DNA of 58,020 bases from Flavobacteriales bacterium (GCA_016717225.1 JADKGB010000024.1:1-58020); one strand, 5' to 3'; shown: positions 9,092-19,118, counted from the first letter of the stretch. Program-made: numbers and translations. Notes: generated by a model not told the origin, from the sequence alone.

Positions 9092-9116
9092 GGAAACCAC
9101 CCCTAACCCCTCCTTG
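9092..9116. repeat. Right inverted arm flanking the DUF559 gene
   Basis: Reads ggaaaccacccctaacccct and ends ccttg. It is the reverse complement of the start of 8661-8692 with a single-base length difference in the ggggt(t)agggg core. Confidence 0.88.
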
Positions 9117-9154
9117 AGCCGGTCGATCGAGTTTGCTCGCAGAGCCTCGCAACG

Positions 9155-9186
9155 ATCGACGGAGGGGAAAACAGTATGCAAGAGAT
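9155..9186. repeat. Direct repeat copy 3 of the gtcgacggagg unit
   Basis: Differs from copies 1 and 2 by a few substitutions (aaaacagtatgc for aaagcagtttgc) and shares the following ~35 bases with copy 2. It lies on the far side of the DUF559 gene in the same orientation. Confidence 0.85.
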
Positions 9187-9353
9187 CGCTCAACAGCATA
9201 GATCTCTCCCCTCCTGGCAGGCGTGTCCGGGGGGTTGACTTTCTGAAGGACACCAAAAGTAACCCCCTAACCCTCCTTGAGTTTGTCGACGGAGACTCGC
9301 GCCGGAAAGCAGTGCGCATATCGTTCGGAGAACCTCGCGACACCTGCTGCGCC

Positions 9354-9385
9354 CAAGGAGGGGCAGAGGTGGTTTCGATCCGGTA
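9354..9385. repeat. Second direct copy of the caaggagggg arm
   Basis: Matches 8661-8692 with substitutions (cagagg for taggggt) and the same ttcgatccggta end. It also stops two bases before a minus-strand stop codon, here that of the LuxR response regulator (stop at 9388-9390). Confidence 0.85.
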
Positions 9386-9387
9386 CC

Positions 9388-10047
9388 CTACTTCAACACC
9401 CCCCACCGCATAGCGAACAACACCAGGCCCGTCTTGCTCTTGATGCCGAACTTCTCGAACAGCGCGATGCGGAAATTGTCCACCGTGCGGCGATGCACGC
9501 CCATGCGGTCGGCGATCTGCTCGTAGGTGAATTCCGCTTCGTCGCACACCAGCAACAGGAACTCCATTTCGCGCGGTGTGATCTGCCCGAGCAGGCGTTC
9601 GCGTTCGCGCTCGTGCGAGGTCTTCATCCCCGGTGCGCGCTGCATCGCTTCGTGCGTGGCCTCGGTATAGTAGTAGCCGGTGAGCATCAAGCTGTCCAAC
9701 GCGTTCTTCAGCACGGCGGGGCGCGCGTTCTTCAGCAGAAAGCCACGGGCACCAGCACGCACGGCCTTTACGAGTGCATCCTCCGCCGCATCGAAGGTGA
9801 GTGCCAACGGCAGCATCGTTGGTGCATGCGCACGCAACCACGCGATAGTCTCGTAGCCGTCCATCACCGGCATGTTCAGGTCCACGATGGCGATGGCGGG
9901 TGCGTCGGCTGTCTTCAGTGCCTCGATCATTTCCTTGCCATTGGCGGCCTCCACGGTCACGTGGTAACCGCTCAAGCTGTTCACCAACGACACCAATCCG
10001 TTCCGTACGAGGTGGTGGTCGTCCACCAGGGCCACGCTATGCTCCAT
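9388..10047 (-). CDS. NarL/LuxR-type response regulator
   Basis: 219 residues. Receiver domain at ~1-125 with acidic pocket VDD at 8-10, phospho-acceptor Asp56 (VDLNMP) and conserved Lys107 (GFLLKNA). LuxR-type helix-turn-helix at ~150-219 (ITPREMEFLLLVCDEAEF, then YEQIADRMGVHRRTVDNFRI). It is a DNA-binding transcription regulator activated by phosphorylation. The gene starts inside the end of the upstream histidine kinase gene (11-base overlap), so the kinase is its evident partner. Target genes are unknown. The stop lies two bases from a repeat copy (9354-9385). Confidence 0.95.
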   Translation of the reverse strand: MEHSVALVDDHHLVRNGLVSLVNSLSGYHVTVEAANGKEMIEALKTADAPAIAIVDLNMPVMDGYETIAWLRAHAPTMLPLALTFDAAEDALVKAVRAGARGFLLKNARPAVLKNALDSLMLTGYYYTEATHEAMQRAPGMKTSHERERERLLGQITPREMEFLLLVCDEAEFTYEQIADRMGVHRRTVDNFRIALFEKFGIKSKTGLVLFAMRWGVLK

Positions 10048-10813
10048 GTGTTCTTGCGGGGGTTAATGTCCACGTGCATCCTTTTCCGGTTTCAGCTGCG
10101 CAATCCGCTTCATAGCCGATCAGTGCGCATCGGCGGTGGATGTTCACAAAGCCTCCGTTCGCTCGCGTTTGCTGCGCATCGAATCCACGCCCATTATCAG
10201 CGATCGTGATCGACAGGTCGCGCGTTGCATCCAGGGTAATGGTGATGGTGTCCGCCTTGCTGTGCTTCAGCGCATTGTTCACCACCTCCTGGAACACCCG
10301 GAACAAGATGGTGCTCGTATCCGGTGCCAAGTGCGACACAACGCCCTTCACCAACACATGACACTGCACGCGCCCCACGCGCTCGATGCGGTCGGCCTCC
10401 GCGCTGATGGCATCGGCCAATGATCGGTGTTGCCACAGGTCGCTGTTGAGGTCGTGCCCCAAGCGACGCACTTCTTCAATGCCCTGGTCCAACGCATCGC
10501 GCGCAGCGACCAGTCGCGTATCCGAGCCCAACGAATCCACGGCGCTGTTCATCCCCATTTGTGCCACAGTGAGCAGTTGCGCCACATTATCGTGCAACTC
10601 GCGACCCACCTCGCGCAAGGTGTGTTGCGTGGCCTCGCGCTCGGCGTTCATCACTTCCTGGTCGCGGCGACGGTCGGCTTCGGCGAGCTCGGCGCGGTGG
10701 CGGATGCGGCGGGTGTTGTTGAGCACCAATAAGAGCACGATGAAACCAATGAAGAGTGTGATTACCATCGTACTGGTGATGATGGTCCACAGCATTTCCG
10801 GTGAGCTGTTCAT
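10037..10813 (-). CDS. NarL-type sensor histidine kinase (HisKA_3)
   Basis: 258 residues: a single membrane helix (~10-32), a short charged linker, then the HisKA_3 dimerisation segment with phospho-acceptor His74 in RELHDNVAQLL, and an HATPase_c domain with FRVFQEVVNNALKHSKA (N box) and ITIADNGRGFD (G1 box). It has no periplasmic sensor domain, so the signal probably comes through a partner. The overlapping upstream membrane protein is the obvious candidate (inference). It overlaps its regulator gene by 11 bases and the membrane-protein gene by 4. Confidence 0.95.
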   Translation of the reverse strand: MNSSPEMLWTIITSTMVITLFIGFIVLLLVLNNTRRIRHRAELAEADRRRDQEVMNAEREATQHTLREVGRELHDNVAQLLTVAQMGMNSAVDSLGSDTRLVAARDALDQGIEEVRRLGHDLNSDLWQHRSLADAISAEADRIERVGRVQCHVLVKGVVSHLAPDTSTILFRVFQEVVNNALKHSKADTITITLDATRDLSITIADNGRGFDAQQTRANGGFVNIHRRCALIGYEADCAAETGKGCTWTLTPARTHGA

Positions 10814-11433
10814 CGAACGGTTCGGCTTTTCGAAAGAAGATATCCGGCATACAGGACCATTCCATAGCGCAGGAAGTAAAGCACGCTGAGAATGTCAAAG
10901 AGGCGATCGGCCAGATCTGAATTGGTCAGATAGATGCGATTCATCAAGCCTAAATATGGAATGCCCGCACCCATGAACACCACGATGGAGAGATAGATCC
11001 AGAATGTCGGTTCGCGCCAGATCAAAACATCCGTGTATCCGGCTAGGCGAACGAGCAGATATGTGAAAGCGGCAACAAGGATCGCCATAGCGAATAGCAA
11101 GCTGATGGAGTTGAGTATGTCGTTAGCTGAACCTTGTTGTATTTCCCAAGCCAAGATCCCAGAATAGGTCAGGACCACAATGGCGCACACGTGCATTGAC
11201 CATCGTGATCGTATCGACTCCTGCGCGAATACCGAAAGGATCAGAAACTCCATCGTTACGTAGATCTTGTAGAGCCAAGCGTTCTCTTCGTTTCGCGCCA
11301 CCAGCACAGCCCCGGCATTGTCGAGCAAGAATGCGAGCGCCAACTGCGCATAAAAAAACCACAGTACCCGAGGGGTGCTCCTGATGCGCAGTGTCCATTG
11401 GATGAACACTGCGCTCAGGAGCAATATCTTCAA
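10810..11433 (-). CDS. Polytopic membrane protein upstream of the two-component pair
   Basis: 207 residues with about six or seven hydrophobic helices and short loops (for example VLWFFYAQLALAFLLDNAG, VCAIVVLTYSGILAW, SLLFAMAILVAAFTYLLV, FWIYLSIVVFMGAGIPYLG). No named domain recognised. The ATG of the kinase overlaps its stop (4 bases), placing it first in a three-gene operon. A role as membrane signal receptor or modulator for the kinase, which lacks an input domain, is plausible but inferred. Confidence 0.8.
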   Translation of the reverse strand: MKILLLSAVFIQWTLRIRSTPRVLWFFYAQLALAFLLDNAGAVLVARNEENAWLYKIYVTMEFLILSVFAQESIRSRWSMHVCAIVVLTYSGILAWEIQQGSANDILNSISLLFAMAILVAAFTYLLVRLAGYTDVLIWREPTFWIYLSIVVFMGAGIPYLGLMNRIYLTNSDLADRLFDILSVLYFLRYGMVLYAGYLLSKSRTVR

Positions 11434-11490
11434 AATTGAGAGGAGTCTCGATGCGGGCTGTATTTACCCGAATCTAAGGAAGTGACCCTG

Positions 11491-12374
11491 TTATTTGCAA
11501 CGCGGTGGGCAGAGGTGGCCAAGATCCATGGCCTTGTACGCAAAGAGGTTGTTGGGGTCTTGCGCAGCGTCGTTCAACCTGCCTTCGATGTGAAGCGTAA
11601 GCATGTGACGATATTCTGGGGGTACGGGAACAAGCGGCTGGAGCTGGTCATAACATAAGAGTTGGCTCATGCAGGTCAAGACCACTATTTGGGGGTTCGC
11701 TTGGTTCTGCTGAATAAGGTTGTTTATCTCATTGGCATACTGGAACCAGATTGCAGTCGGATCATACTGCACGTTTGGATCTGGATTGGTAGGGCGGATC
11801 CGAAGTGTTGTGTACCCTTCGCCAACCCGGTTCACCTCTACGCCAGTTGCGTAGGCATCAATAAGCGCCATACGCCTTTTTCATCGATCGAGACCAGTTT
11901 CGCGCCGTCAAATTCGAAACTTGCATCCGGCAACACCTTCAGGTCACTTCCGACGGTCTTCTGGTACATGAAATCGACTACCGGTTGAAATTTGTTCCCG
12001 TCAATACCATAGTTGAAATAGATACCAGCTATGGGGTGTATGTCACTTTCGACAACCTTGCGGGCATCGTCAAAGGCCTTCCACGGTATCGCCAAGGGCG
12101 TGTTCATGATCTTCGCACCGCCGGCTCTGAGCCGGAAATGATCATGGAATTTGGTGACCAAATCGCCCAACTTGGTATCTCCGTAGTGCTTCTTGCGGTC
12201 TTCATAGATGTTGCCGACACTACAGTCAACAGCGACAGCTGCTGATGGCGCTCCCTTCTCTTCGTGTTGCTTATTCTTTTCTTCTTGCTTCTGTCCCGGA
12301 CCACAGGCACCCAGCAAAAGGGTGCAGGCGTATGGAAGTATCGCGCGGTTAAAGGAAATCGTTGTCGCTTTCAT
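11491..12374 (-). CDS. Lipoprotein of unknown function, one frameshift
   Basis: The ATG at 12374 starts a lipoprotein signal (ILPYACTLLLGACG, lipobox LGAC), followed by a Glu/Lys/Gln-rich linker and a soluble domain (~residues 50-170). Near 11865 the frame ends artificially (MPTQLA, stop). The next frame continues as LIDAYATGVEVNRVGEGYTT and NPDPNVQYDPTAIWFQYANE to a stop at 11491. A one-base indel in the codons around tggcgcttattgatg explains both. Total about 294 residues. Probably anchored to a membrane facing the periplasm. Function unknown. Confidence 0.7.
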
Positions 12375-12516
12375 GGGATGTGTTTTCGTTGAGGCGAAAC
12401 TAGCCGAGGCGCTCAGCGCCGTACAGGTGAAAAATACGTGCTCTCCCCCAATGCTTTGATCGTGGGTGGGGTTTGAGCGGGTGGGGGTGCTTTGTGGCAT
12501 TCAAACCCATCATACC

Positions 12517-13111
12517 ATGCGAAGCATTTCCCACCGGACCCATGGCTTAAAGGAAGCGACCATTTGGTTGTGCCTGTTGGCCGTCGGCTCTCCATTGCTC
12601 TCCACCGCTCAGGAGAAACTCGTTATCGACAATTTAGAACAGGATTGGACACCCGTGCAGTGTTGGCTGGATCCAACGGAGAGCCTAAAGGCCTGCCACA
12701 TTAGCGTGTTCGATGAGGATGGGCATCCGGCGAAACGAGAACGGATCTTTTTGCTCTTGCGCGATGGATCGGGAGGTAACCCATGCTGTTTCGGTTTCCC
12801 ATTGCTCAACTACTCCAACGTGCAGTGGGATGGCTTCGGTAATGCCTACCTCGTGACGGACGATGGTGGTAACACCGAATTGAGTTGAACGGAATGACTT
12901 GGCCCGCAGCGACTGACTCCGCACACATGGTGGACACGCATGGCTTTCCGTGGAGTTCGTTTGGCCGAACGAGCGACCCAAAGAAGCTTGGAGCGATCAA
13001 GCGAAGCTCGATGACGCGCTGGAGAACGCCCTTGACGCATCGATGATCAAAGTGCATATGCACGACCCATGCCGACCCATTCCCAAGCAGAAGACCCGCA
13101 AATCCAAATAG
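12517..13111 (+). CDS. Exported protein of unknown function, frameshifted
   Basis: The ATG at 12517 gives MRSISHRTHGLKEATIWLCL, then a hydrophobic signal stretch ending STAQ, and a domain with CWLDPTESLKACHISVFDED and LLLRDGSGGNPCCFGFPLL, including several cysteines. The open frame ends at 12888, but coding-like sequence resumes in other frames (VEFVWPNERPKEAWSDQAKL, then HMHDPCRPIPKQKTRKSK) and stops at 13111, just before the next gene. At least two indels lie between ~12870 and 12950. About 198 residues if repaired. It probably forms an operon with the gene at 13127. Confidence 0.55.
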
Positions 13112-13126
13112 TAACAAACCCGCGCC

Positions 13127-14985
13127 ATGAAAAACATGACCACACATTGGCTCCTTTTTGCCAGTCTCTGCATCCCAACGGCGTTGCTTCACGCCCAATC
13201 GGATCAAGTGCTAACCGCACGTTCGGCTAAGAACACGATATTCTTGGACATCAACGAAGCTGGAAAGGACTTGCGCTTCATGAGCAACCGAACTGATGTG
13301 GACGATTTGCAATGGGAGTACGCCACGAAGGAAGCAGAGAAACTGATGCTGATCAAGGACAATACCTATAACCTGCGGTTGCGGCTGACCAATCCGTTGA
13401 AATACCGCATCACCGTGGAAGGCAACAAGTATGAAGATGACGAATATGAGAAAGTGATCCAGGGCCTTGCTGATAATTTCCAGAGCCTATTGAATGTTCT
13501 CACCCGCAGCACAGGCAATTTTGGATCGCTCGGTAGCGGTGAAGACCTCCGCTCCACACCTTTGTTCGATCCGGGCAAGTCGGTTGCATCTTCAGGTACC
13601 GCCATCGATCTTGGTGGAGTCGACGGTATTGCCGGAATTGGGAGCACGCGCTCCAAGTTGAACGGTTTGGCCGACCGTGGATTAAGGCTGGCTATCACAA
13701 CCATGCATCGCGTAAAGGCTGCTGCGTGGGGTGAAGATGATCCAAGCCCGGAAAGCATCCGATCAGAGGCGATCAAGAGCTCTTTATTGAGGATGCGAAG
13801 CGCATTGAAAAAAATACCAATGCTGATATACTGAACGACGCCGCACAGCTCGTGCAACAGTTGATGGAGATCGACCTGTCCGCCCATGGCGCGAACAAAA
13901 CGCTCTCACAGCTCAAAAGTGTAATTCTGCAAATGCGAGCGGAAAATCAGGAACTTGATTCGTTGCTCAGTTCATTCACATTACGCTCCAGTGCAACGCC
14001 AGAGGCCATCGCACGTGTAAAAAAAGGCCATGCCGAAGTAATGCACAAGTTGATGATACAGGATAGCCTGGAGTTCTTCAAAATAAATATGTCGGTCTAT
14101 GTACAAACGAACTCATCGGAGAAGGATTGGTTCAAGTTGCGCACAGCAGCTCGAAAAGAAGTTTCGGACAAATGGATAGTAAGAAAACAACGGCGTTGGA
14201 CTCAGCCGATCGGCGATTTCGGTATGGGTGAACCTGACGGTGATCTGGAAATGCTCTCCATCGCAGCAGAAGATTTCGTAAAGCGCATGCGCGACTTTCA
14301 AGGAGCGAGGGAAAAACTCGTGCAGAACCTTGCCGAGGTGATGCGCTTGGTATCGAATGCTGCCCAGATCTCCTCAAAAACCGAGCATGGTACAGATCTG
14401 ATCTGGAGCAATGCCATTCCCAAGGGCAAAACGGAGATCGTAACGGTGAAAGTGCAACAGCGCACGTTGAGCATGGAAAAGAACTTTGGGGTCAAGGTGA
14501 AGGAGGAAGATCTTTTCAGCCGCGATCCGGAAATTCATGCGCGAGCACACATTCTATCCCCAAGCCTTCCCAGCGGTGGTTTTCGTGAATGATCTCTTCC
14601 CAGAATTCACAGCAAAGGAAGACTCCGTTGGTTTGTTGCGTGTTCAGTCGAAAACCAATTCACAGGGTTACTTCAATCTAGCGGGTATGGTGAATTTCAA
14701 CATCAAAATGGGCCGCAAGACCGAAGTGCCTTTTCTCCAAGTGGGTGCCAGTGCAAAAAAATCGCAGCCTCAAGTATTCGTTGGTGCTGGTGTGCGTTTT
14801 ACAGAATGGCTTGGTATTTCAATGGGGCGGCACTTACCTGGCAGGCAGCGCTGAACGAGTTGGCTGTTGGAGACAAAGTTGAGAACCAAGATGCGATCGA
14901 TGGGGATCTGCGGTACAGCATGTCCGATCCCAAATTCTACTTCGCCGTTCAGTTGCGGCCAAGTACGGTGACGAAGAAGCCGTAG
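13127..14985 (+). CDS. Large exported protein of unknown function, three frameshifts
   Basis: Signal peptide at the ATG (TTHWLLFASLCIPTALLHAQ). Coding runs in one frame to ~13795, in the next (EDAKRIEKNTNADILNDAAQ...) to ~14545, in a third (YPQAFPAVVFVNDLFPEFTA...) to ~14820, and in a fourth segment (ALNELAVGDKVENQDAIDGD) to the TAG at 14985. Repaired length is about 619 residues. The middle (~230-420) is helical and charged. The last ~130 residues (GYFNLAGMVNFNIKMG, QVFVGAGVRFTEWLGIS, FYFAVQLRPST) look like short outer-membrane beta strands. It may be an envelope protein with a small beta-barrel end, but no family was recognised. A rho-independent terminator follows at 15013. Confidence 0.6.
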
Positions 14986-15012
14986 TTGGCATTTGCCACT
15001 CTTCAAACCACC

Positions 15013-15037
15013 GAACCCCGGCCCTTCGCCGGGGTTC
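15013..15037 (+). terminator. Rho-independent-type terminator hairpin
   Basis: aaccccggc / gccggggtt stem around a ccctt-type loop, 28 bases after the stop at 14985. No long T run follows, so strength is uncertain. Confidence 0.65.
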
Positions 15038-15089
15038 TCTGCATCCAACCCCATTGAACATCCACGCTTATATGATTTCGGACGCAAAA

Positions 15090-15115
15090 CGGGCCGTGCA
15101 TTGCTGCACGGCCCG
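15090..15115 (-). terminator. Strong hairpin after the protease gene
   Basis: gggccgtgca / tgcacggccc perfect 10-base stem around ttgc, 21 bases beyond the minus-strand stop at 15136. Preceded on the plus strand by aaaac, that is a gtttt tract on the minus strand. Confidence 0.7.
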
Positions 15116-15135
15116 CTATCGCAACGTTCGAAGGC

Positions 15136-18100
15136 TCAGCGGTTGGCGAGAACGCTTACCATGTCCTTGCGCACGAAACGTGTTCCGCATTTGGGCGACC
15201 ACCCGTAGGCGGTGATGGCCACGTTGGTGCTGCCTGCCCAGGCCGGTGCGGCCAAGCGCGCGCGTAGTAGCCCGTCAACATCCCGGAACCCTTCTGGAAT
15301 GTGGAAGCGACCCTGTTGCACCAACCGATCGAGAACCGATGCGTTTATTGCTGACGGCATCAAACTCACGGAGTTCGGTCAAAAGCGAACAGCGGCTCTG
15401 CGCGTTCAGCCACCAGTGCCGCAAGACCAGCCAGCTCTTCGGGCATGCCATCGTCGGTGAAGCGCTTCGCAACAGCCGACTTCAGGTTGATCGCTTGGCG
15501 TGGATGTGCGTCGGTCCTTCAAGCTCTGTTTGCCGTGTAACGGATGCGGTTGCGCGGAACCCGGAAATGACGTCCTTGTTGTGCCGGATCTTCGCATACA
15601 CATCGATGGACTTGCCGATATGGGCTTGGTGCGAACCAAGGGCCAGGTGCATGCGCACGGGAGAATCGACGAAGCCGCCTACGGTATATCGGGTGTGGCG
15701 CTCAATGGCCGTGCTCACTTCCACGTACCACTTTCCTGCCAGCGGTTCCACGATGTCGAAGGCAACGAAACCTTCGCCCACGGTGCGGCGCACATGCGCT
15801 GCGTTCGGGTGCAGCAACTTGCCCTTGGGGTCGCGCAAACGGATGGCGATCAGGTTGCTCTTCGTGGCGCGGTCGGCCGTGAATTTCAATTTCGGGTCGG
15901 CCCAGGCAACGGTGAACGTCGCGCGTTTCGCACATCCTTCCACCACACAAGCAACGCGGCTGCTACTGGCCATGGCGCTCTCGTTCGTAACGATGCTATC
16001 GCCACTTACCTGGCCACGGATGTAGTTGTAGATTCTCGAAGAGATGTCGTCGGTAGGCATGATAGTACTTCCCGTTGGTGACGTTGGCAATGTCGTTCAG
16101 CAAGGTTTGATCGCTCAGCGGTCCCATTGCACAACTGTACACGGGCATGTCGGCTGGCAACGAAGTGGCCACGCTGATCGCGCTCGGTGAACCATTGTCC
16201 AAAGCCGTCGCTGAGCAGCACGACGCTTTGCTGAGGCCGGAAGGAAGCAACAGGTCGCGACCTTTCTCCAGTCCTTCTCCCATGTGCGTACTACCACCGA
16301 AGGCGATGCCATCCACCGCGGTTTGCCCGGCTGCATTTTCCGAGCGTTGATGATGGTAACCAAAGCAGGCGCAGCGCCCGAAGGATGTTCCACTTTCGCC
16401 GTGGTTCAGAAGCTCACCACGCCGAACTGGTCGATTGGCCCCATGAGGCCGACGAACTGCTTGTTTCGCGGTTCGGGTAATGTCCACATATCCGGAGCCC
16501 ACCATGCCACTGCGATCGAGTCGCGGTACTGCCACTGGCGATGGCTTCCGCGTATTCGGCATTGTCCACAACCAGTGCGAAATCCTGCCAAGGCGTGGCG
16601 ATATCGGGATGTGCGCTCGCGGAAATGTTCGCGGCGATCACACGCACTTCGTATATCCCGTTCGGGTTCTGGATATAGACGCACTCCACGTTGTTCAGAT
16701 CGTCGAAGTTTCCGCCTACAACAGAGAAGCCGTTGGTGAAGAAGTTGCCCTTGAACACCTGACCGATCCCACCACCCGGTAGGATCTCTGTCATCAAGTC
16801 CAAGTCGTTCACCAATGCGGGGTTCGCATTCGGAAGTCCGGCAGCATCGGTCCACGCCAGTGTTATGCGCATTGGTCGCGCAACGTTAACGGGCGAGATA
16901 CGCATGAGGTATTCTTGGTTGTCGGCTGTGAATGCGTTCCGTTGGTCACGATAGATCTTCGTGCCGCGATCGGTAGCTGGAGATTGTGTCACCATGTTCT
17001 GAAGATTCACTCGGCCCCATCCTTGGTCGTTGTTCGGGATGTTGGCAACGAGCCCAGCGCCCCTTCGGGTAGGTCCACCAACACAGTCGATCGCTCCGTT
17101 CACCAAGATCGCTTTCACCATGGCAGCGCTCGGTGTAATTCCACCCGTAATGCCTCTCCACCATTCGATCAACAAAGCAATAACACCGCTCACCTGTGGG
17201 GCAGCCATGGAAGTTCCGCTGATCCGGAAGTGGGCCGGATGTACCGTTCCTGCTGTGTCCGCGTAAGCCACTTGTGGTTGTTGTATTCCAGCGGTCCTGG
17301 ATCGCTACTATCAACTGTGGGTCCTAGCTGGCTGAAGTGATATCCGTTCCTGGTGCCATAACGTCGGGACGTATCCTCGTGTCCACTGCAGGCCCCCGGC
17401 TGGAGCTGGCGCGAAGTCCACGGATGTCATCGGCACCGTCACCTTCGTTCAATCGCCTGTTGAGCGAGTTGCCCACAACGATGGCGTTCTTCCGCTTCGC
17501 TCGGTTCTCCAGTGGTTGAAAGCGCCGATCGGAATTACCAGCGGCGAAGGCCTGGATGCGCCTCTTGAGTTCCAGCTGCGCCTGCTTCGGCATCGCGCAC
17601 CAGACCATCCAGTTGTGCGCACAACCCGGTGTATCCTTGGTTGAACAGTGCAACGCCACCCGATGCGGTGCCCCAACTATTGTTCATTACATCGGAACCG
17701 TTGGTTGATGCAACTCCGATCCAACCATCCAGGTCCAAAGGAGCAGCACCGGAGATCCCATTAATGCTGCCGAAGGTTGAGCCGGGTGCGATCCCTTGGC
17801 CCAGACGGAAACCTCCCGGATCCGTATTGCCGGTTGTCGCGTTGCCTGCCGCAATTCCTGCTACATGCGTTCCGTGGCCGTTCTGATCCACCGTTATCGC
17901 ACCTCCGGTCTGGTCAGCGAAATAGGTCATCCTTCCGGCCAAGTCCGCTTGCATGGATGCATTGTTATGCGTGTCTATACCCGAATCGCAGATAGCAATG
18001 TTCACCCCTGTTCCGCTCAATCCCAGGTTGGTGAGGTTGTTTTGGTAACCAACATTCGGCCCGGTGGCTGGTGCCAAAGCACCGTCGAGGTCGCCCATGA

Positions 18101-18866
18101 CGATCTGCGCTGCACGTTCATCCAGCAGTATGGTTTCTGGCAGCAGGTCGATGTACCGGACACCGAATTGATTGGCTAGCTCGGAAAGGTGGTCTGTTGG
18201 AAGTTCTATCGTGATCCACCTGCAAGGGTCGTTCACAGGAGATTTCTCGGATGAGCGCGTAATGGCCCCTCCATTGTCGATGATCCATTGTTCGACCTCC
18301 TTAATTCGTTCAGCGGAAACCCGAACGTGCATTTTCAGTGGACTGCCTGAACGTTCGATCTTCCACAAGCGCTCAGCGACGCAGTACGCCGGCTTCAACG
18401 GACCCGTCCACACTACGAAAGGCAGCTTCTCCAAGCCCTTCACCTGTTCGGGTGTGCCCACTACATAGAGGCCATAGCGCGAGACTTTCTCCACTACTTC
18501 CACACCCTCCGCCGCGATGGCCTTCTTCCATTCCTCGGTGGGTGGTGCAATGAGCTGCACCAAATGCTGTGAGCAAGTGTCCGCGAGATCCCTGGGTACT
18601 TCGAGTTCCTTGGGCACCTTGGGAGCAGCCTTGTCGGTATCGATGGCATAGTTGCCTATGCGCAGGATATCCGTTTCCGGAAGGAGCTTCACGCGGTAGC
18701 CGGCTTTCTCCAAGTTCGCCAGTTCCTTGTCCGAAGCCTCGATGAGCATACCCGCTCCGTGGCTTCCTTTCTTCTTTACGCCGAGCCGCTCCATGAGCGC
18801 TCCCGCCTCAGCATTGTCCGCGAAAGCACTGCCGTCGCGTCGGGTTATGATCGCTTTGTTCGTCAT
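15136..18866 (-). CDS. Subtilisin-like S8 peptidase fused to a von Willebrand factor A domain, multiply frameshifted
   Basis: About 1240 residues if repaired. After ~265 residues of pro-region the S8 catalytic residues appear in order: Asp near 293 (ICDSGIDT), His near 330 (NGHGTHVAG) and Ser near 552 (SGTSMAAPQVSG). A C-terminal beta domain of the KP43 type follows (MRITLAWTDAAGLPNA, LVNDLDL). From ~780 to ~955 comes a vWA-like domain: LDRSGMVGSGYVDITRTAKQ, MGPIDQFGVVSF, FGGSTHMGEGLEKGRDLL, VVLLSDG, MPVYSCAMGPLSDQTLLNDI. The second MIDAS serine (DxSxS) appears missing. A beta-rich tail follows (GKWYVEVSTAIERHTRYTVG, FVDSPVRMHLALGSHQAHIG). The ATG at 18866 (MTNKAIITRRDGSA) has no signal peptide and I see no T9SS sorting tail. 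At least eight indels lie between 17600 and 15370, while the first 1.2 kb is clean. Probably a secreted or surface protease; the export route is unclear. Confidence 0.8.
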
Positions 18867-19118
18867 GTTGAATAGGGGTTGGTTGAAGTGCAAACCAGTC
18901 ACACTTGCACCGCACAGGAAATACCCGATCCAGGGTATTTTTTCGGTCTTGGGATACCCTGATCACCAATTTCTACCCGGTTCAAGGTAGATGCCAACCA
19001 GCATTTATAGAAAGCCCTACCGGAAACCATCCAACCCCTTCTTGCCTTGCCGACCACGTTGCCGGATCCGCTATGCGGTGCATCCGCGTGGTGTCGTGCG
19101 ATACCGGAACCGCCTTGC

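Larger units (their letters stand above)
9052..9387. repeat. Repeat-rich intergenic region right of the DUF559 gene
   Basis: Holds the right inverted arm (9092-9116), direct repeat copy 3 (9155-9186, flank to ~9222), a second short arm (9263-9281, ccccctaaccctccttgag), a diverged copy 4 (from 9285) and a second caaggagggg motif (9354-9385). 9263-9385 therefore forms a gene-less version of the same inverted arrangement. No gene is supported. Confidence 0.8.

Noticed and set aside
8475..9290. Possible CRISPR array from the repeated gtcgacggagg units
   Set aside because: Only four copies at irregular distances (100, ~580, ~130 bases), with a gene between them; no cas genes and no spacer pattern.
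9277..10209. 310-residue plus-strand open frame opposite the response regulator and kinase
   Set aside because: Antisense to two genes with intact receiver, HTH and kinase motifs.
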